From contig JAKACX010000019.1 in NCBI GenBank assembly GCA_021821055.1, positions 1 through 37,566 of the forward strand: a DNA stretch of 37,566 nucleotides. Direction: 5' to 3'. The DNA comes from Bacillota bacterium. GTDB taxonomy: Bacteria > Bacillota > Bacilli > Alicyclobacillales > SLC66. The notes under the pieces are model-generated. The model did no database searches. It was not told the DNA's origin and was given only the letters and a program-made list of their open reading frames with translations. A program made the position numbers and the translations under genes. Shown here piece by piece: positions 7,714-16,319 of this stretch (within the stretch, counting starts at the first letter, position 1; the number at the start of each line of letters is the position of its first letter).

Positions 7714-9975
7714 TTGAACGGCCACACGAAGATCCAGCGGGCGCTCGCTCTTGCCCTGCTGCTGGCGCTTGCGCCGGAATCCGCGTTCGCACAGATCGGC
7801 GGACAGGCGCGGCGGGCGCCAGAAAACATTACCGTCTCGCAGGCTCAGGCGATCGCGCAGAAACTGCTTCCCATCCCGAAGGGCTACGTTGCAATGGGGG
7901 GTTCATTGCAGACGAACCTCTCGCCAGAATACGGGCCAGTCTACACGGTGATGTTCCAAAGACCGCAATCCACCCGGTCGCAGGGTCCGGTCAGCATGTT
8001 CCAGGCCACCGTGGACGCGCGGACAGGACAGATCCTGCAGTACTTTCAGATGGCGTCGTCCTACAGCCTGCCCACAAGCGCCGCAAACACCGTATCGCAA
8101 AGTACGGCGGAACACCTCGCATCCGTGTGGCTCGACAGGTTGAATCCGCAGCACGCGCGGCTGTCCCTGATCGGCCCGGGCGGGTGGGGGGAAATGCCGA
8201 CCACCCAGGGCCGGTACTCGTTTGTCTTCGCGCACACGGTTCATGGCATCCCTGTCGCGTTCCAGAGCGCATCCGTCATTCTTGGCGCTGACGGACAGCT
8301 TGTGGGCTACATGGCCGACTGGGAGCAGGCGGCGCTGCCGACGCCCCCTTTGCACACGCTGTCGCAGCAGTCAGCCGAGCAGGCCTACATCAGGGCATTG
8401 CAACTCCGCCTGATGTACGTGGCGCCCTTCAATGCGTTTAAAGGAGCGCTAGCCCCGAACGTTCTCTCCTACGCGCCCGCGGCAAACGCTCCCGTCGCCC
8501 CGATCGCTGCTGACATTCTGCAGCCCGGCATATGGATCTCCCCCACGACAGGCGCGGCTCTTGATTCATTCGGGCAGCCGCTCGCGCCGACCCCGCCCTT
8601 TGCGCCGCTCGTGCAGGGCGGGCCGGCTCAACTTCCGTACGCACATCGCAAGCTGATGTCCCAGCAGCAGGCCGAAGCGCTCGCCAAAACGGTGATTCCC
8701 GCCGGTTTCACGCTGGCGGACAGCACTCAGTCGCCCACCATGGGCACCGCTTCCGGCACGGCCGCTACCTACTGGACTTTCATGTTCCAGAAAGCCGGCC
8801 AATCGTCCTACTCCGTCACCATCGATCCACTGTGGCACGCGATCATGAGCATGAACCAGTTCTCCGAAGCGGCGGTCTTGTCACAAGGCGCCTCTCCCGG
8901 GTCGCCCCCGCACGCGCGCAGTCTGTCAAGCAGCCGGCTCACGGCCATCGCCACAGCGTACGTCGAGAAGCTCAACCCGCAGGCCACCGGGGCCATTGCG
9001 CCGCGTCCGTCACAGGCATTCGGGGAACAACTGGGCAGCGCCAACCGCTCCTTCATCTTTTTGGACCACGGCATTCCCGTGCAAAACGAGATTGTCGAAG
9101 TCATGCTGGACCGTTCGACGGGCACGGTCACCGGGTACTTCAGCAGTCTTCTCCAAGGATCGCCCATTCCCGCGCCGGGCAGGGTGATCCCGCTCGCCGA
9201 GGCGCAGGTGGCGTACGCCGCGAAATATCCCGTACGCCTGGAGTACGTGCTGCCCCTGAGCAACAATCCGTCCGCGTCGCAGATCTATTTCGCCGCGGGA
9301 CAGAGTTCGGTGAAGTTCTCCTCGCGGGCCATGCTCGCCTATGTCGCCGAGCCGTCCGGTCCGCCGCAGTTTCTGGACGCAAAGACCGGCCAGTGGCAGT
9401 TCTACCAGTCGATGGGCGCCGTCGCCGCACCCGCGGACATCAAGGGGCACGCCGGTGAACAGGCGATGCTTCTGCTGATCCGCAACGGCGCGCTCAGTGT
9501 GCAAAACGGCAAGGTGCACCCCGACGCGCCGATGACGCGCGGGCAGTTCATCACGCTGCTGGTCAACGCCGCCCAATACTACATGCAGAGCGCCAAACAG
9601 ACACAGGCATTCCCGGATGTCGCCCCGGGCAGCCCGGATTATTCGGCGGTCCAGCAGGCCGTGCTTTCCGGCATCCTGCAACCCGGCGGCGACTTCCAAC
9701 CAAACCGGCCGGTCACGCGCAACGACGCGGCGAACTGGCTGGTCGCCTATCTCGGTTACCAGAAGCTCGCCGCACAGAGCGGGTTGTTCCGCCTGCCGTT
9801 TCACGACGCTTCCGCCATTCCGGTGAACGATCAGGGCGATGCGGCGGTCGCGGCGCGCCTTGGCTTGATCGCGCCGCAAAACGGGAACTGGAACGGCGCG
9901 CAGCCGCTCACGGTGGCCCAGGCGGCCGTCGCCGTGGTCGCCGCGATGAGGGTCCACGCGGGCCCCACCGCCTGA
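7714..9975 (+). CDS. Secreted YcdB/YcdC-repeat protein with three SLH domains
   Basis: About 753 aa. The TTG at 7714 follows AAGGGGG at 7699-7703 with a 10-nt spacer and begins a good signal peptide: KIQRALALALLLALAPESAF, cleavage predicted after AFA. Longer starts at 7567 and 7690 lack a ribosome site. Two YcdB/YcdC (PepSY-like) units follow, roughly residues 35-240 (starting ITVSQAQAIAQKLLPI) and 310-540 (MSQQQAEALAKTVIP). The last 150 residues hold three SLH repeats, recognisable at DAPMTRGQFITLLVNA, FPDVAPGSPDYSAVQQAV and FHDASAIPVNDQGDAA. SLH domains bind pyruvylated secondary wall polymer, so the protein should sit on the cell surface. No protease catalytic motif was seen. The YcdB units may act as inhibitors or binding modules, which is inference. 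Confidence 0.88.
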   Translation: MNGHTKIQRALALALLLALAPESAFAQIGGQARRAPENITVSQAQAIAQKLLPIPKGYVAMGGSLQTNLSPEYGPVYTVMFQRPQSTRSQGPVSMFQATVDARTGQILQYFQMASSYSLPTSAANTVSQSTAEHLASVWLDRLNPQHARLSLIGPGGWGEMPTTQGRYSFVFAHTVHGIPVAFQSASVILGADGQLVGYMADWEQAALPTPPLHTLSQQSAEQAYIRALQLRLMYVAPFNAFKGALAPNVLSYAPAANAPVAPIAADILQPGIWISPTTGAALDSFGQPLAPTPPFAPLVQGGPAQLPYAHRKLMSQQQAEALAKTVIPAGFTLADSTQSPTMGTASGTAATYWTFMFQKAGQSSYSVTIDPLWHAIMSMNQFSEAAVLSQGASPGSPPHARSLSSSRLTAIATAYVEKLNPQATGAIAPRPSQAFGEQLGSANRSFIFLDHGIPVQNEIVEVMLDRSTGTVTGYFSSLLQGSPIPAPGRVIPLAEAQVAYAAKYPVRLEYVLPLSNNPSASQIYFAAGQSSVKFSSRAMLAYVAEPSGPPQFLDAKTGQWQFYQSMGAVAAPADIKGHAGEQAMLLLIRNGALSVQNGKVHPDAPMTRGQFITLLVNAAQYYMQSAKQTQAFPDVAPGSPDYSAVQQAVLSGILQPGGDFQPNRPVTRNDAANWLVAYLGYQKLAAQSGLFRLPFHDASAIPVNDQGDAAVAARLGLIAPQNGNWNGAQPLTVAQAAVAVVAAMRVHAGPTA

Positions 9976-10045
9976 TCGAATGCGGCGCCCTCGCGGGGAC
10001 ATGGGACAACGCGCTGCGAAATGCGTCCTATCACATGTCCCCAGG

Positions 10046-10161
10046 GGAACTGTGAAAAAGTCCGGAGCGAAATCAAACACGGACATCTATAGCGTTTGAG
10101 GCTTTAGCCAAACGATATAGATGGACAGACCTGCGACGGACCGATCGAAGTTCGCAGTTCC
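10046..10161. mobile_element. MITE-like 116-bp palindromic element, copy A
   Basis: Terminal inverted repeats GGAACTGTGAAA (left) and a decayed TTCGCAGTTCC (right). The flanks are CCAGG and CCCGG, a 5-bp direct repeat with one mismatch. The centre (10085-10122) is a hairpin with arms ATCTATAGCGTTTG and CAAACGATATAGAT. Its interior is inverted relative to copies B and C: it reads TCCGGAGCGAAAT near the left and GACGGACCGATCGAA near the right. TCACATGTCC at 10031-10040 just outside the left flank is a further end-like sequence. There is no room for a transposase, so mobilisation would need one in trans. Confidence 0.78.
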
Positions 10162-10163
10162 CC

Positions 10164-10919
10164 CGGGGGGCAAATCAATGGCAATGGCTGCAATGGGCGA
10201 TGGCGTTTGCTGTCTTCCCGTCATCCGGCACCCAATCGTTCTCGGAACGAAACATCAAGCTGTGAACACAGTCAATTTATCGGGTGATGGCCGGACAGAC
10301 TATCATGCTGAGCGGTCTACCCAGAAAATAGGTCTGTGCCAGCCTCCGGGTCTGTGCCAGCCGCCCGTATCCCTTTGCTCCTGCTCGACAACGCGGCTGC
10401 GCCGCGAAACTCGCGACGAGCAAAGGGACACGGGCGACCCAGCAAGCCTTCGTTCGACCGCTGGCCCACCGCTGGCTTGTGCGCGACCGTGACGCAGGGA
10501 ATTTTCATCCCGCTGATGGTACCGTCGCGGCGCCATAGGGGTCTATTCTCGGGCAGGCGATTCCTTGAGCTATTTACCCCAATCCACCTAAAAACTCCAC
10601 CTCCAGTTGGTCGTTTAGCATCGCCTACGCAGGCTTCGGGGTTGGTTACACGTTTCAAACAACCCAAAACACCTACACCAACAATGCCACCAATTGGTTC
10701 ACCGATCAATTCTATGGGCCCGGCTTTGATGAATACGCCACTCAAGAAGTTTACAGTTCGGACAATGGTGCTAATGGGCTGGTTGCTGCAGTTAATTTGC
10801 ATGCCGGTATGAATGCGACTCTTGGTGTTCAGAGGGAAAGTTCGGGTCAGGACATCAGCACCGAGGAGCAAACTGGTGACATTAACGGCGGAATTGGTCC
10901 TTCCATCGACTACTTCTGA
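10164..10919 (+). pseudogene. Decayed gene of unknown function
   Basis: No intact ORF, but one frame (codons starting at positions divisible by 3) reads protein-like across most of the region. It gives MAFAVFPSSGTQSF at 10200, QQAFVRPLAHRWLVRDRD around 10440-10496, and a clean C-terminal stretch from about 10587 to a TGA at 10917, including SFSIAYAGFGVGYTFQTTQN and INGGIGPSIDYF. In-frame stops occur near 10263, 10329, 10536 and 10566. Between 10532 and 10588 a second frame reads better (AIGVYSRAGDSLSYLPQST), so two compensating indels are likely. The hairpin repeat at 10331-10435 interrupts it and MITE copy A abuts its 5' side. A good terminator follows at 11002. The beta-rich, Tyr/Thr/Asn-rich C-terminus suggests an exported protein, but I recognise no family. 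Confidence 0.6.
10331..10435. repeat. Direct repeat plus long inverted repeat inside the decayed gene
   Basis: GGTCTGTGCCAGCC occurs twice, at 10331-10344 and 10349-10362. Immediately after it, GCCCGTATCCCTTTGCTC (10363-10380) pairs with GAGCAAAGGGACACGGGC (10418-10435), 17 of 18 positions. The loop contains a smaller GC-rich hairpin (CGGCTGCGCCG). It is unrelated in sequence to the 116-bp element and seems to be another small palindromic insertion. Confidence 0.7.
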
Positions 10920-11001
10920 CTGTATAATACGGTCGCGTTTCCTGTGAACGTGGTGAACCAGACGAATCATCGGAACATTTTGAGTTGTATCCCGGCGAGA
11001 T

Positions 11002-11044
11002 CCCAGCCTGGTACGAACGCACCGGGCTGGGAAGATATTTTTGT
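11002..11044 (+). terminator. Intrinsic terminator behind the decayed gene
   Basis: CCCAGCCTGGT (11002-11012) pairs with ACCGGGCTGGG (11021-11031) with one mismatch and an 8-nt loop, followed by AAGATATTTTTG. The T-run is on the plus strand, so it belongs to the decayed gene rather than to the convergent sulfatase gene. Confidence 0.72.
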
Positions 11045-11061
11045 ATCGAAGAATCGTGTCC

Positions 11062-12432
11062 TTACAGTCGGGGAACCGGAAACTGGTCATCCGTCTGATG
11101 GATCCACTCTCTTAGCCGGTCATTGAGCTTCTTGCGCATGGCGCTGTGATGGTGGTTGTGCGCCAGATTGACTTGCTCGTACGGGTCCTCGTTCAGGTCG
11201 AACATCAGCCACGGAACCCCTTCCAGGACGATGTACTTCCAGCCGTCCGCCGTGACCACGCCCCGCCACGGCTGGTCCACGCCGTCGTCGTGGCCCGTGG
11301 GCATGATGCATTGGAGGTAGGCTGAATCCGGTGCGCTGCCCATGGGGCGCGTCGCCAGTCGATAGCCAGAATAATCGGCGCCCTCCATCCACTCGGGCTT
11401 GTCGATCCCGCACAGCCCCAGGGTGGTCGGCGCGACGTCGACGTGGTTGAGCGGGGCGGTCACGATCCCTGTCTTTCTCCCATCGTAAAATGACCTCTCC
11501 CCGCCAATGATGAACGGCACCCGGATCGATTCCTCGTAGGGCGTCTGCTTCCTGAATTGCCCGTGCGATCCGTGCATGTCACCGTGGTCGCTGAAGAACA
11601 GGACGTGGGTCGTGTCGAGCAGCCCGGTATCCCTGAGCGCCTGCATGATTCTCCCGATATTCCAATCCAGATTTTCGATCATGGCGTAATACCCCGCCAA
11701 GTCCCTGCGCGCGCGCTCCGTCACCCCCTTGATGTCGGGGACATTGGGTCGCAGTGCGATTTCTCCCGCCGTGTAATGCCTTCTTGCGTCTTCCGGGGCT
11801 ATGTACGGGTTGTGCGGCGGCTGCACAGACAGCACGGCGAAGAACGGCTTTGGTTCGCCGGTTTCCGCCTGACGCTGCTGTTCCTGAAGGTAGTTGATGA
11901 AAAGCGTGGTGAGTTCGTCCGTTTCGTATCCTGGCAACCGCTCATGAAAAGCGGTGTCCCCTTCGCCGCCCTGAATCCAACAGTCCCATTGACTGTTGTT
12001 GTTCTCGTATCCCAGCCACCGTTGAAATCCACCGCGGCGTCCCGGGGGAATGAGGTGCATGGCAGCGCGGCCCTCGCTCTCATGGAACCCGTCAAGGTGC
12101 CACTTGCCGTAATACGCCGTTCGATAGCCCGCATCGTTGAATACGTGGGCAATCGTCGGTTGATCGGGAGAAAGCTGGTGCTCATGCCCGGGGACCACCT
12201 TGTTCGGATAACGTCCCGTCAAAAACGATCCGCGCGCGGGGCAACACAGGGGGTAACCGGACACCGCCCTGGAAAAGTCAATGCCTGACGCCGCCAAATT
12301 GTCCATATTGGGCGTGAACGCGTTTTGGTCCTGCCGGTACCCTGTGGCCTGCGCCCGGTGTTGGTCGCCAAAAATCCAAATGACATTCGGCCGGGTGTCA
12401 GCGGCATTTTTCTGGTCTGCGGTCAATTCCAT
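11062..12432 (-). CDS. Sulfatase (Cys-type), putative arylsulfatase/glycan sulfatase
   Basis: 456 aa, alkaline-phosphatase-like fold. RPNVIWIFGDQHR gives the N-terminal metal-binding Asp/Gln. The sulfatase signature C-x-P-x-R is CCPAR at residues 63-67 followed by LTGRYP, so C63 should be converted to formylglycine. FFSDHGDMHGSHGQFRK supplies further metal ligands. There is no signal peptide, so the enzyme is probably cytoplasmic and acts on an imported sulfate ester. The ATG at 12432 has AGGAAGG/GGAGG upstream. It is 21 nt downstream of an MFS transporter gene on the same strand and is probably cotranscribed with it, which suggests import followed by desulfation. No formylglycine-generating enzyme or anaerobic sulfatase maturase is in the window. 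Confidence 0.92.
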   Translation of the reverse strand: MELTADQKNAADTRPNVIWIFGDQHRAQATGYRQDQNAFTPNMDNLAASGIDFSRAVSGYPLCCPARGSFLTGRYPNKVVPGHEHQLSPDQPTIAHVFNDAGYRTAYYGKWHLDGFHESEGRAAMHLIPPGRRGGFQRWLGYENNNSQWDCWIQGGEGDTAFHERLPGYETDELTTLFINYLQEQQRQAETGEPKPFFAVLSVQPPHNPYIAPEDARRHYTAGEIALRPNVPDIKGVTERARRDLAGYYAMIENLDWNIGRIMQALRDTGLLDTTHVLFFSDHGDMHGSHGQFRKQTPYEESIRVPFIIGGERSFYDGRKTGIVTAPLNHVDVAPTTLGLCGIDKPEWMEGADYSGYRLATRPMGSAPDSAYLQCIMPTGHDDGVDQPWRGVVTADGWKYIVLEGVPWLMFDLNEDPYEQVNLAHNHHHSAMRKKLNDRLREWIHQTDDQFPVPRL

Positions 12433-12453
12433 TCGCCTTCCTCCCGGGACTCG

Positions 12454-13821
12454 TCAGACGGTCCTGTCGATACTCGCTTCTTCCAGACTCCTCGCCCTGG
12501 GTTCAAATTTGAACCCTGTCGTGGCGTAGAGGCCGATGACCAGGCCCACCGACCCGAGCAGGGTGATCGTCGCCGAGAAACCCAGATGCGCGATTCCAAC
12601 CGGAATCACGAAGGTGGCCACGGCAACCATCAGCCTCGCCAGTCCGTTCCCGAATCCCTGCGCCCTGCCCCGCAAGTGCGTCGGCAACAACTCCGAGGGA
12701 AGCAGCCAGAATGACGAGGCGCCAAACCAGGTCAATGCGGCCAGGCAGACAAACAAAACAAGAAACAGGGGAGGATACTGCACCGCCCCCAAGGCCAACG
12801 CCACGGAAACGAGAAACGATCCCCAGCAGGATATGATCACCGACGTCATCCGCCCGATGCGGTCGATCGTCAGGTAGGCGACCAGTGCGCCGATGAGCCC
12901 GCCGATCCACGTGATGGTCCCCGCCTGTAACGAACCGGCAAGCCCAAACGCGCCCACGTACTGAAACACATAGGGTCCCACCACCGACGCCGTCGCGCCC
13001 ATGAAGGGGGTGAAGCCGACGATGACGAAGGCCAGGATGGCCTGCCGCGTGTACGGCTTGCGAAACAAATCGGGATAGCTGCCTTGATTGAGGTGGTGGG
13101 AGCCCGCGTCCAACTGCGTCTGGATGCCTCTGCCAACGCCCAAGAGTTCCAATGCGGCCATCGCCTCCTCCGTTCTCCCCTGCTTGATCAGCCAGCGCGG
13201 AGACTCCGGCAGCAGTCGCCTTCCGACCAGGACCACGAGGGCGGGCACGGCGGACAGGCCGAACATCCACCGCCACGCCTGGCTGCCGATCGTGTTGTAT
13301 AACAGTAGGGCGACCAGCAGCGAGGACAGCGCTCCGAATGTCCAGGCCATCTGGGGCAGCGCCCCCGAAAGGGACCCCCGTTTGAGCCGGGGGGAAATTT
13401 CGGTCAGGAAGGCCATGCTGGTCGCGATGTCCGCGCCGATTGCGACGCCAATGAATATTCGGATGATGAACAGTTCCGTCACGTTGCTGATCGCTGCGGA
13501 CAGCAGCGAAAACAGTACGAAAAACACGAGGTTGAAGGTGAAGACCGTGCGTCTCCCGATGCGGTCCGTGAGACTCCCGAAAATCAACAAGCCGATCGCC
13601 GCTCCCAGAAACGCCGACGCTCCCAGCAACCCCACCTGGGACGCGCTGAGCAGCATTTGCGGTTTAAGCAGGATGAGCGCGCCCGCGATGACCATGAGAT
13701 CGTAGCCATCGACGAACTCGCCAAGCGCGATGACGCCGATCGCCCATCGGCGAAGCGGCGTCATTTTGACCGCGTCGTCGAATTGACGCAGGGGCGCCAC
13801 CTTGTCTGTATCAGGATCCAT
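12454..13821 (-). CDS. MFS transporter, sugar/organic-acid porter type
   Basis: About 455 aa from the ATG at 13821; GAGAGGA lies 11-12 nt upstream, and upstream in-frame sequence looks non-coding. Twelve hydrophobic segments are apparent. Signatures: VDGYDLMVIAGALILL in TM1, GSLTDRIGRRTVF in the TM2-3 loop, and PESPRWLIKQGRTEEA in the central loop, which is typical of sugar porters and aromatic-acid/H+ symporters. A positively charged end (FKFEPRARSL) is cytoplasmic. It precedes the sulfatase gene in one unit and is divergent from the DeoR-type regulator, a usual layout for a locally regulated catabolic transporter. The substrate is unknown; a sulfated or otherwise acidic compound fits the neighbour. 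Confidence 0.88.
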   Translation of the reverse strand: MDPDTDKVAPLRQFDDAVKMTPLRRWAIGVIALGEFVDGYDLMVIAGALILLKPQMLLSASQVGLLGASAFLGAAIGLLIFGSLTDRIGRRTVFTFNLVFFVLFSLLSAAISNVTELFIIRIFIGVAIGADIATSMAFLTEISPRLKRGSLSGALPQMAWTFGALSSLLVALLLYNTIGSQAWRWMFGLSAVPALVVLVGRRLLPESPRWLIKQGRTEEAMAALELLGVGRGIQTQLDAGSHHLNQGSYPDLFRKPYTRQAILAFVIVGFTPFMGATASVVGPYVFQYVGAFGLAGSLQAGTITWIGGLIGALVAYLTIDRIGRMTSVIISCWGSFLVSVALALGAVQYPPLFLVLFVCLAALTWFGASSFWLLPSELLPTHLRGRAQGFGNGLARLMVAVATFVIPVGIAHLGFSATITLLGSVGLVIGLYATTGFKFEPRARSLEEASIDRTV

Positions 13822-14122
13822 GCTGCCCACTTCCTCTCGCGGTGTCCACGTGAAAACGGCCAGGGCGGTTGCCAAAGCGTCCGGTATCAGGATCAGGTCC
13901 GGCCCAATACAGTTTGCCCAGGCGTATGACACAACATCCGTCATTTGAAGGGGGTCGTTCATTTTGCCCACAGGAAGGGTCGAGCCATGAATACGGTACC
14001 ACAAATGCGGTCGTCTTCGCATTTTTTTGGCGCGCGGAAGCCTGTCTGCCATCCATCGTTGCACGAAACGCGTACATACGCTACAATACACGTAAGTATA
14101 ATATGCACAAGAGGGGTGGGCC
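13822..14122. other. Divergent control region between MFS and DeoR genes
   Basis: 301 bp. It contains the deoR-type gene promoter (14059-14087) and a second possible -10, TATAAT, at 14097-14102. For the MFS gene TTGTGT and TGTATT with a 17-nt gap are a weak minus-strand candidate near 13910-13940. I saw no clean palindromic operator, although the DeoR product is likely to bind here. Confidence 0.5.
14059..14087 (+). promoter_or_regulatory. Sigma-A promoter of the DeoR-type regulator
   Basis: TTGCAC (14059-14064) and TACAAT (14082-14087) are separated by exactly 17 nt, each five of six to consensus. Transcription would begin near 14094, about 30 nt before the ATG. Confidence 0.68.
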
Positions 14123-14908
14123 ATGTATCAGGAGGAGCGCTTGGATTCCATCCTCGAACACCTTCACCAGCACAAACGCATCCGCGTCGAGGACATCTGC
14201 GACCAGTTCGGGGTCTCCCGCGACACGGCGCGCCGCGATCTGGTGAAACTTGAGGAGCAAAAGGCGATCGTGCGGACGCACGGGGGAGCGATTCTGTCCA
14301 CATTGACCAGGGACGTGGGCTTCTACGATGAACGCGCGCGCACCGGGACGGCGGACAAGCGGGCCATCGGGCTTGCCGCCGCGAGACTGGTCGAGGACGG
14401 CGACCACCTTTTCCTGACCGCTTCGACAACGGTCCAGGCGGCGGCTGAGTGCTTGCGGACCGAAGACAATGTGGTCGTGACCAACTCGATCGACATCGCC
14501 GGCATTCTCGCGCACCACCAGAGCGCGACGATCCAGTTGCTGGCGGGGCAACTGCACCGCCGGCAGCGTTTCCTGTTCGGGGCGCGGACACTGGCGACGC
14601 TCGCCGACTACCGGGTTGACAAGCTGCTGCTCGGGATCGGGGCGATCGGAGTGGACGGGCTGATGAGCCCTTATGAGGAGGAGGGGCACATGCTGCGCCT
14701 GATGCTGCGCCAGGCGGATCGGATCATCCTGCTCGCCGATCACACGAAGTTCGGCAAGCGTCAGTTTTTCCAGGTCGCGCCGCTCCGCGACATCGACGTG
14801 CTGGTGACGGACCGGCAGCCCGGGCGGGAACTGTCCGCGGCGCTGTCGGACGCCGAGGTGGAGGTTGTCGTGGCCCCTGTATCGCCGCATTCACAGGGCG
14901 GGCAATAG
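14123..14908 (+). CDS. DeoR/GlpR-family transcriptional regulator
   Basis: 261 aa, full length for the family. Residues about 1-57 are the DeoR helix-turn-helix (RVEDICDQFGVSRDTARRDL), followed by the family hinge RTHGGAIL. Residues 75-245 are the DeoRC sensor with LFLTASTTVQAAAECL, VVTNSIDIAG, GIGAIGVDGLM and ILLADHTKFGKRQFFQ. These domains bind phosphorylated sugars and the protein usually represses a neighbouring sugar operon. The ATG at 14123 has GAGGGG upstream. It is divergent from the MFS-sulfatase unit and precedes a second MFS gene on its own strand, separated by the 116-bp MITE-like element, so either transporter could be its target. Confidence 0.92.
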   Translation: MYQEERLDSILEHLHQHKRIRVEDICDQFGVSRDTARRDLVKLEEQKAIVRTHGGAILSTLTRDVGFYDERARTGTADKRAIGLAAARLVEDGDHLFLTASTTVQAAAECLRTEDNVVVTNSIDIAGILAHHQSATIQLLAGQLHRRQRFLFGARTLATLADYRVDKLLLGIGAIGVDGLMSPYEEEGHMLRLMLRQADRIILLADHTKFGKRQFFQVAPLRDIDVLVTDRQPGRELSAALSDAEVEVVVAPVSPHSQGGQ

Positions 14909-14962
14909 AGCGGCCGGCGCGATGGGCGCCTGCGTCGAGGACTTTTTCACATGTCCCATAGG

Positions 14963-15078
14963 GGAACTGTGAAATTCGATCGGTCCGTCGCGGGTCTGTC
15001 CATATATAGCGTTTGACTGAAGCCTCAAGCGCTATATGTGTCCGTTTGGGACTTCGCTCCGGACTCTTTCACAGTTCC
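14963..15078. mobile_element. MITE-like 116-bp palindromic element, copy B
   Basis: The best-preserved ends: GGAACTGTGAAA at 14963-14974 and its exact complement TTTCACAGTTCC at 15067-15078, flanked on both sides by CATAGG (14957-14962 and 15079-15084). The central hairpin is ATATAGCGTTTGA (15004-15016) against TCAAGCGCTATAT (15025-15037). Outside the left flank, TTTCACATGTCC (14945-14956) is another end-like sequence that can fold back on the left end. It lies between the DeoR gene and the MFS gene, and its right flank adjoins the MFS ribosome site AGGAGG. Confidence 0.85.
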
Positions 15079-15092
15079 CATAGGAGGGTGTC

Positions 15093-16319
15093 ATGCGCTC
15101 GTTCTTTTCCAACGCGTTTCTCATGTATGTGTTAAACGGTCTTTCGACCGTCGTTCTCGGAGCTGTCCTTCCGGCGATGTTGCAACACTACCACGCCTCC
15201 TACATCGTCGGGGGCCAGGTCATGCTCTTCCAGTTCATCGGGTTTTTGGCCGGGGTCGGCGCGGCGTCGTCGGCCATCCACCGGGTCGGCCACAGGGCGG
15301 CGCTCATGGCGGCCAGCGCCGCGATGGGTCTCGGCGAACTGCTCATGGGAACGCTGCCTCCGCTGCCGGTGGTCGCCGTCCTGTGTTTCCTTAATGGCTT
15401 CGGCCTCGGGGCGATGCAGACGACCATCGCCGCGTCCGTGATGGACTGGTACGAAGGGCGGCGGGCGGTGATGATGAGCAGGCTTGAGGTCGCGTTCGGC
15501 CTCGGAGCGCTGCTCATGCCGCTGTTCGCCAGTTGGTTGCTCGCCGTCCGCCAGTGGCCGTTCGCGTTCACCGCGCCTGGCGCGCTGGCGTTGGTCCTCG
15601 GCGTGATGTGGCTCTTCGTCCGTCTGGACGGGAGCGCAGACGGCGCGTCCGGTCCCCGCGACGCAGTGACCGGACGTTCGGAGATGACGCGCCGGACGGG
15701 AATGGTCGTGCTCGCGCTGTTCCTCGCCATGACGTTTCTGTACGTGGGAATCGAGTCGTCCGTGAACGGCTTTCTGCCCGCCATCTTCATCCCGTACCTG
15801 CACGCGTCGGCGAGTACAGCGTCACTCACGATCACGGTGTTTTGGAGCGCCATGGTGCTGGGGCGGACGCTGACCGGCAGGATTGTCCGCAAGGTTCCGT
15901 ACGCGCGGTTTCTGTTGTGGAGCATCTCGCTTGCGATCGCGCTGCTCATGGGATTGACCGCATGGCGCAACGCGGCCTTTTTCTACGTCATGGTCTTCCT
16001 TGTCGGCCTCGCGATGTCAAGCATTTACGCGCTCATCATGGTGTTCGCCAATCACACCTTCACGGGGCGCACGCGTCTCGTCACGAGTCTCGTGACAGCG
16101 TTCGCCGGGCTGGGCGGGGCCGCGTTGCCCGTGGCAGTCGGCTGGCTGATGGATGCGCTCCCGGTCGTTCTGGTCATCTGGTCCATCGCCCTGTTCATGC
16201 TGGCGCTGCTCGTCGTGCTGCTCGCCATCATGCGCATCGCGTCGACCCCGCGCAAGCCCGCCGGCCGACGCGGCTTACGCGTGGATCAGCGCGGTCCCGA
16301 GCAGGCCGACCGCGTATGA
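15093..16319 (+). CDS. MFS transporter, FHS/GlcP-like
   Basis: 408 aa with about twelve hydrophobic segments and a central cytoplasmic loop near residue 175-205. FFSNAFLMYVLNGLSTVVLG starts TM1; VLCFLNGFGLGAMQTTIAAS and VFLVGLAMSSIYALIMVFAN resemble the fucose/glucose-galactose-hexuronate (FHS) subgroup, including Bacillus GlcP-type glucose/mannose symporters. AGGAGG ends 5 nt before the ATG and borders MITE copy B, so the insertion has replaced any longer native leader. The last 15 codons overlap the end of the convergent ferritin/VIT gene by 45 nt; the tail (KPAGRRGLRVDQRGP) does not look conserved. The substrate is not determinable. Confidence 0.86.
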   Translation: MRSFFSNAFLMYVLNGLSTVVLGAVLPAMLQHYHASYIVGGQVMLFQFIGFLAGVGAASSAIHRVGHRAALMAASAAMGLGELLMGTLPPLPVVAVLCFLNGFGLGAMQTTIAASVMDWYEGRRAVMMSRLEVAFGLGALLMPLFASWLLAVRQWPFAFTAPGALALVLGVMWLFVRLDGSADGASGPRDAVTGRSEMTRRTGMVVLALFLAMTFLYVGIESSVNGFLPAIFIPYLHASASTASLTITVFWSAMVLGRTLTGRIVRKVPYARFLLWSISLAIALLMGLTAWRNAAFFYVMVFLVGLAMSSIYALIMVFANHTFTGRTRLVTSLVTAFAGLGGAALPVAVGWLMDALPVVLVIWSIALFMLALLVVLLAIMRIASTPRKPAGRRGLRVDQRGPEQADRV

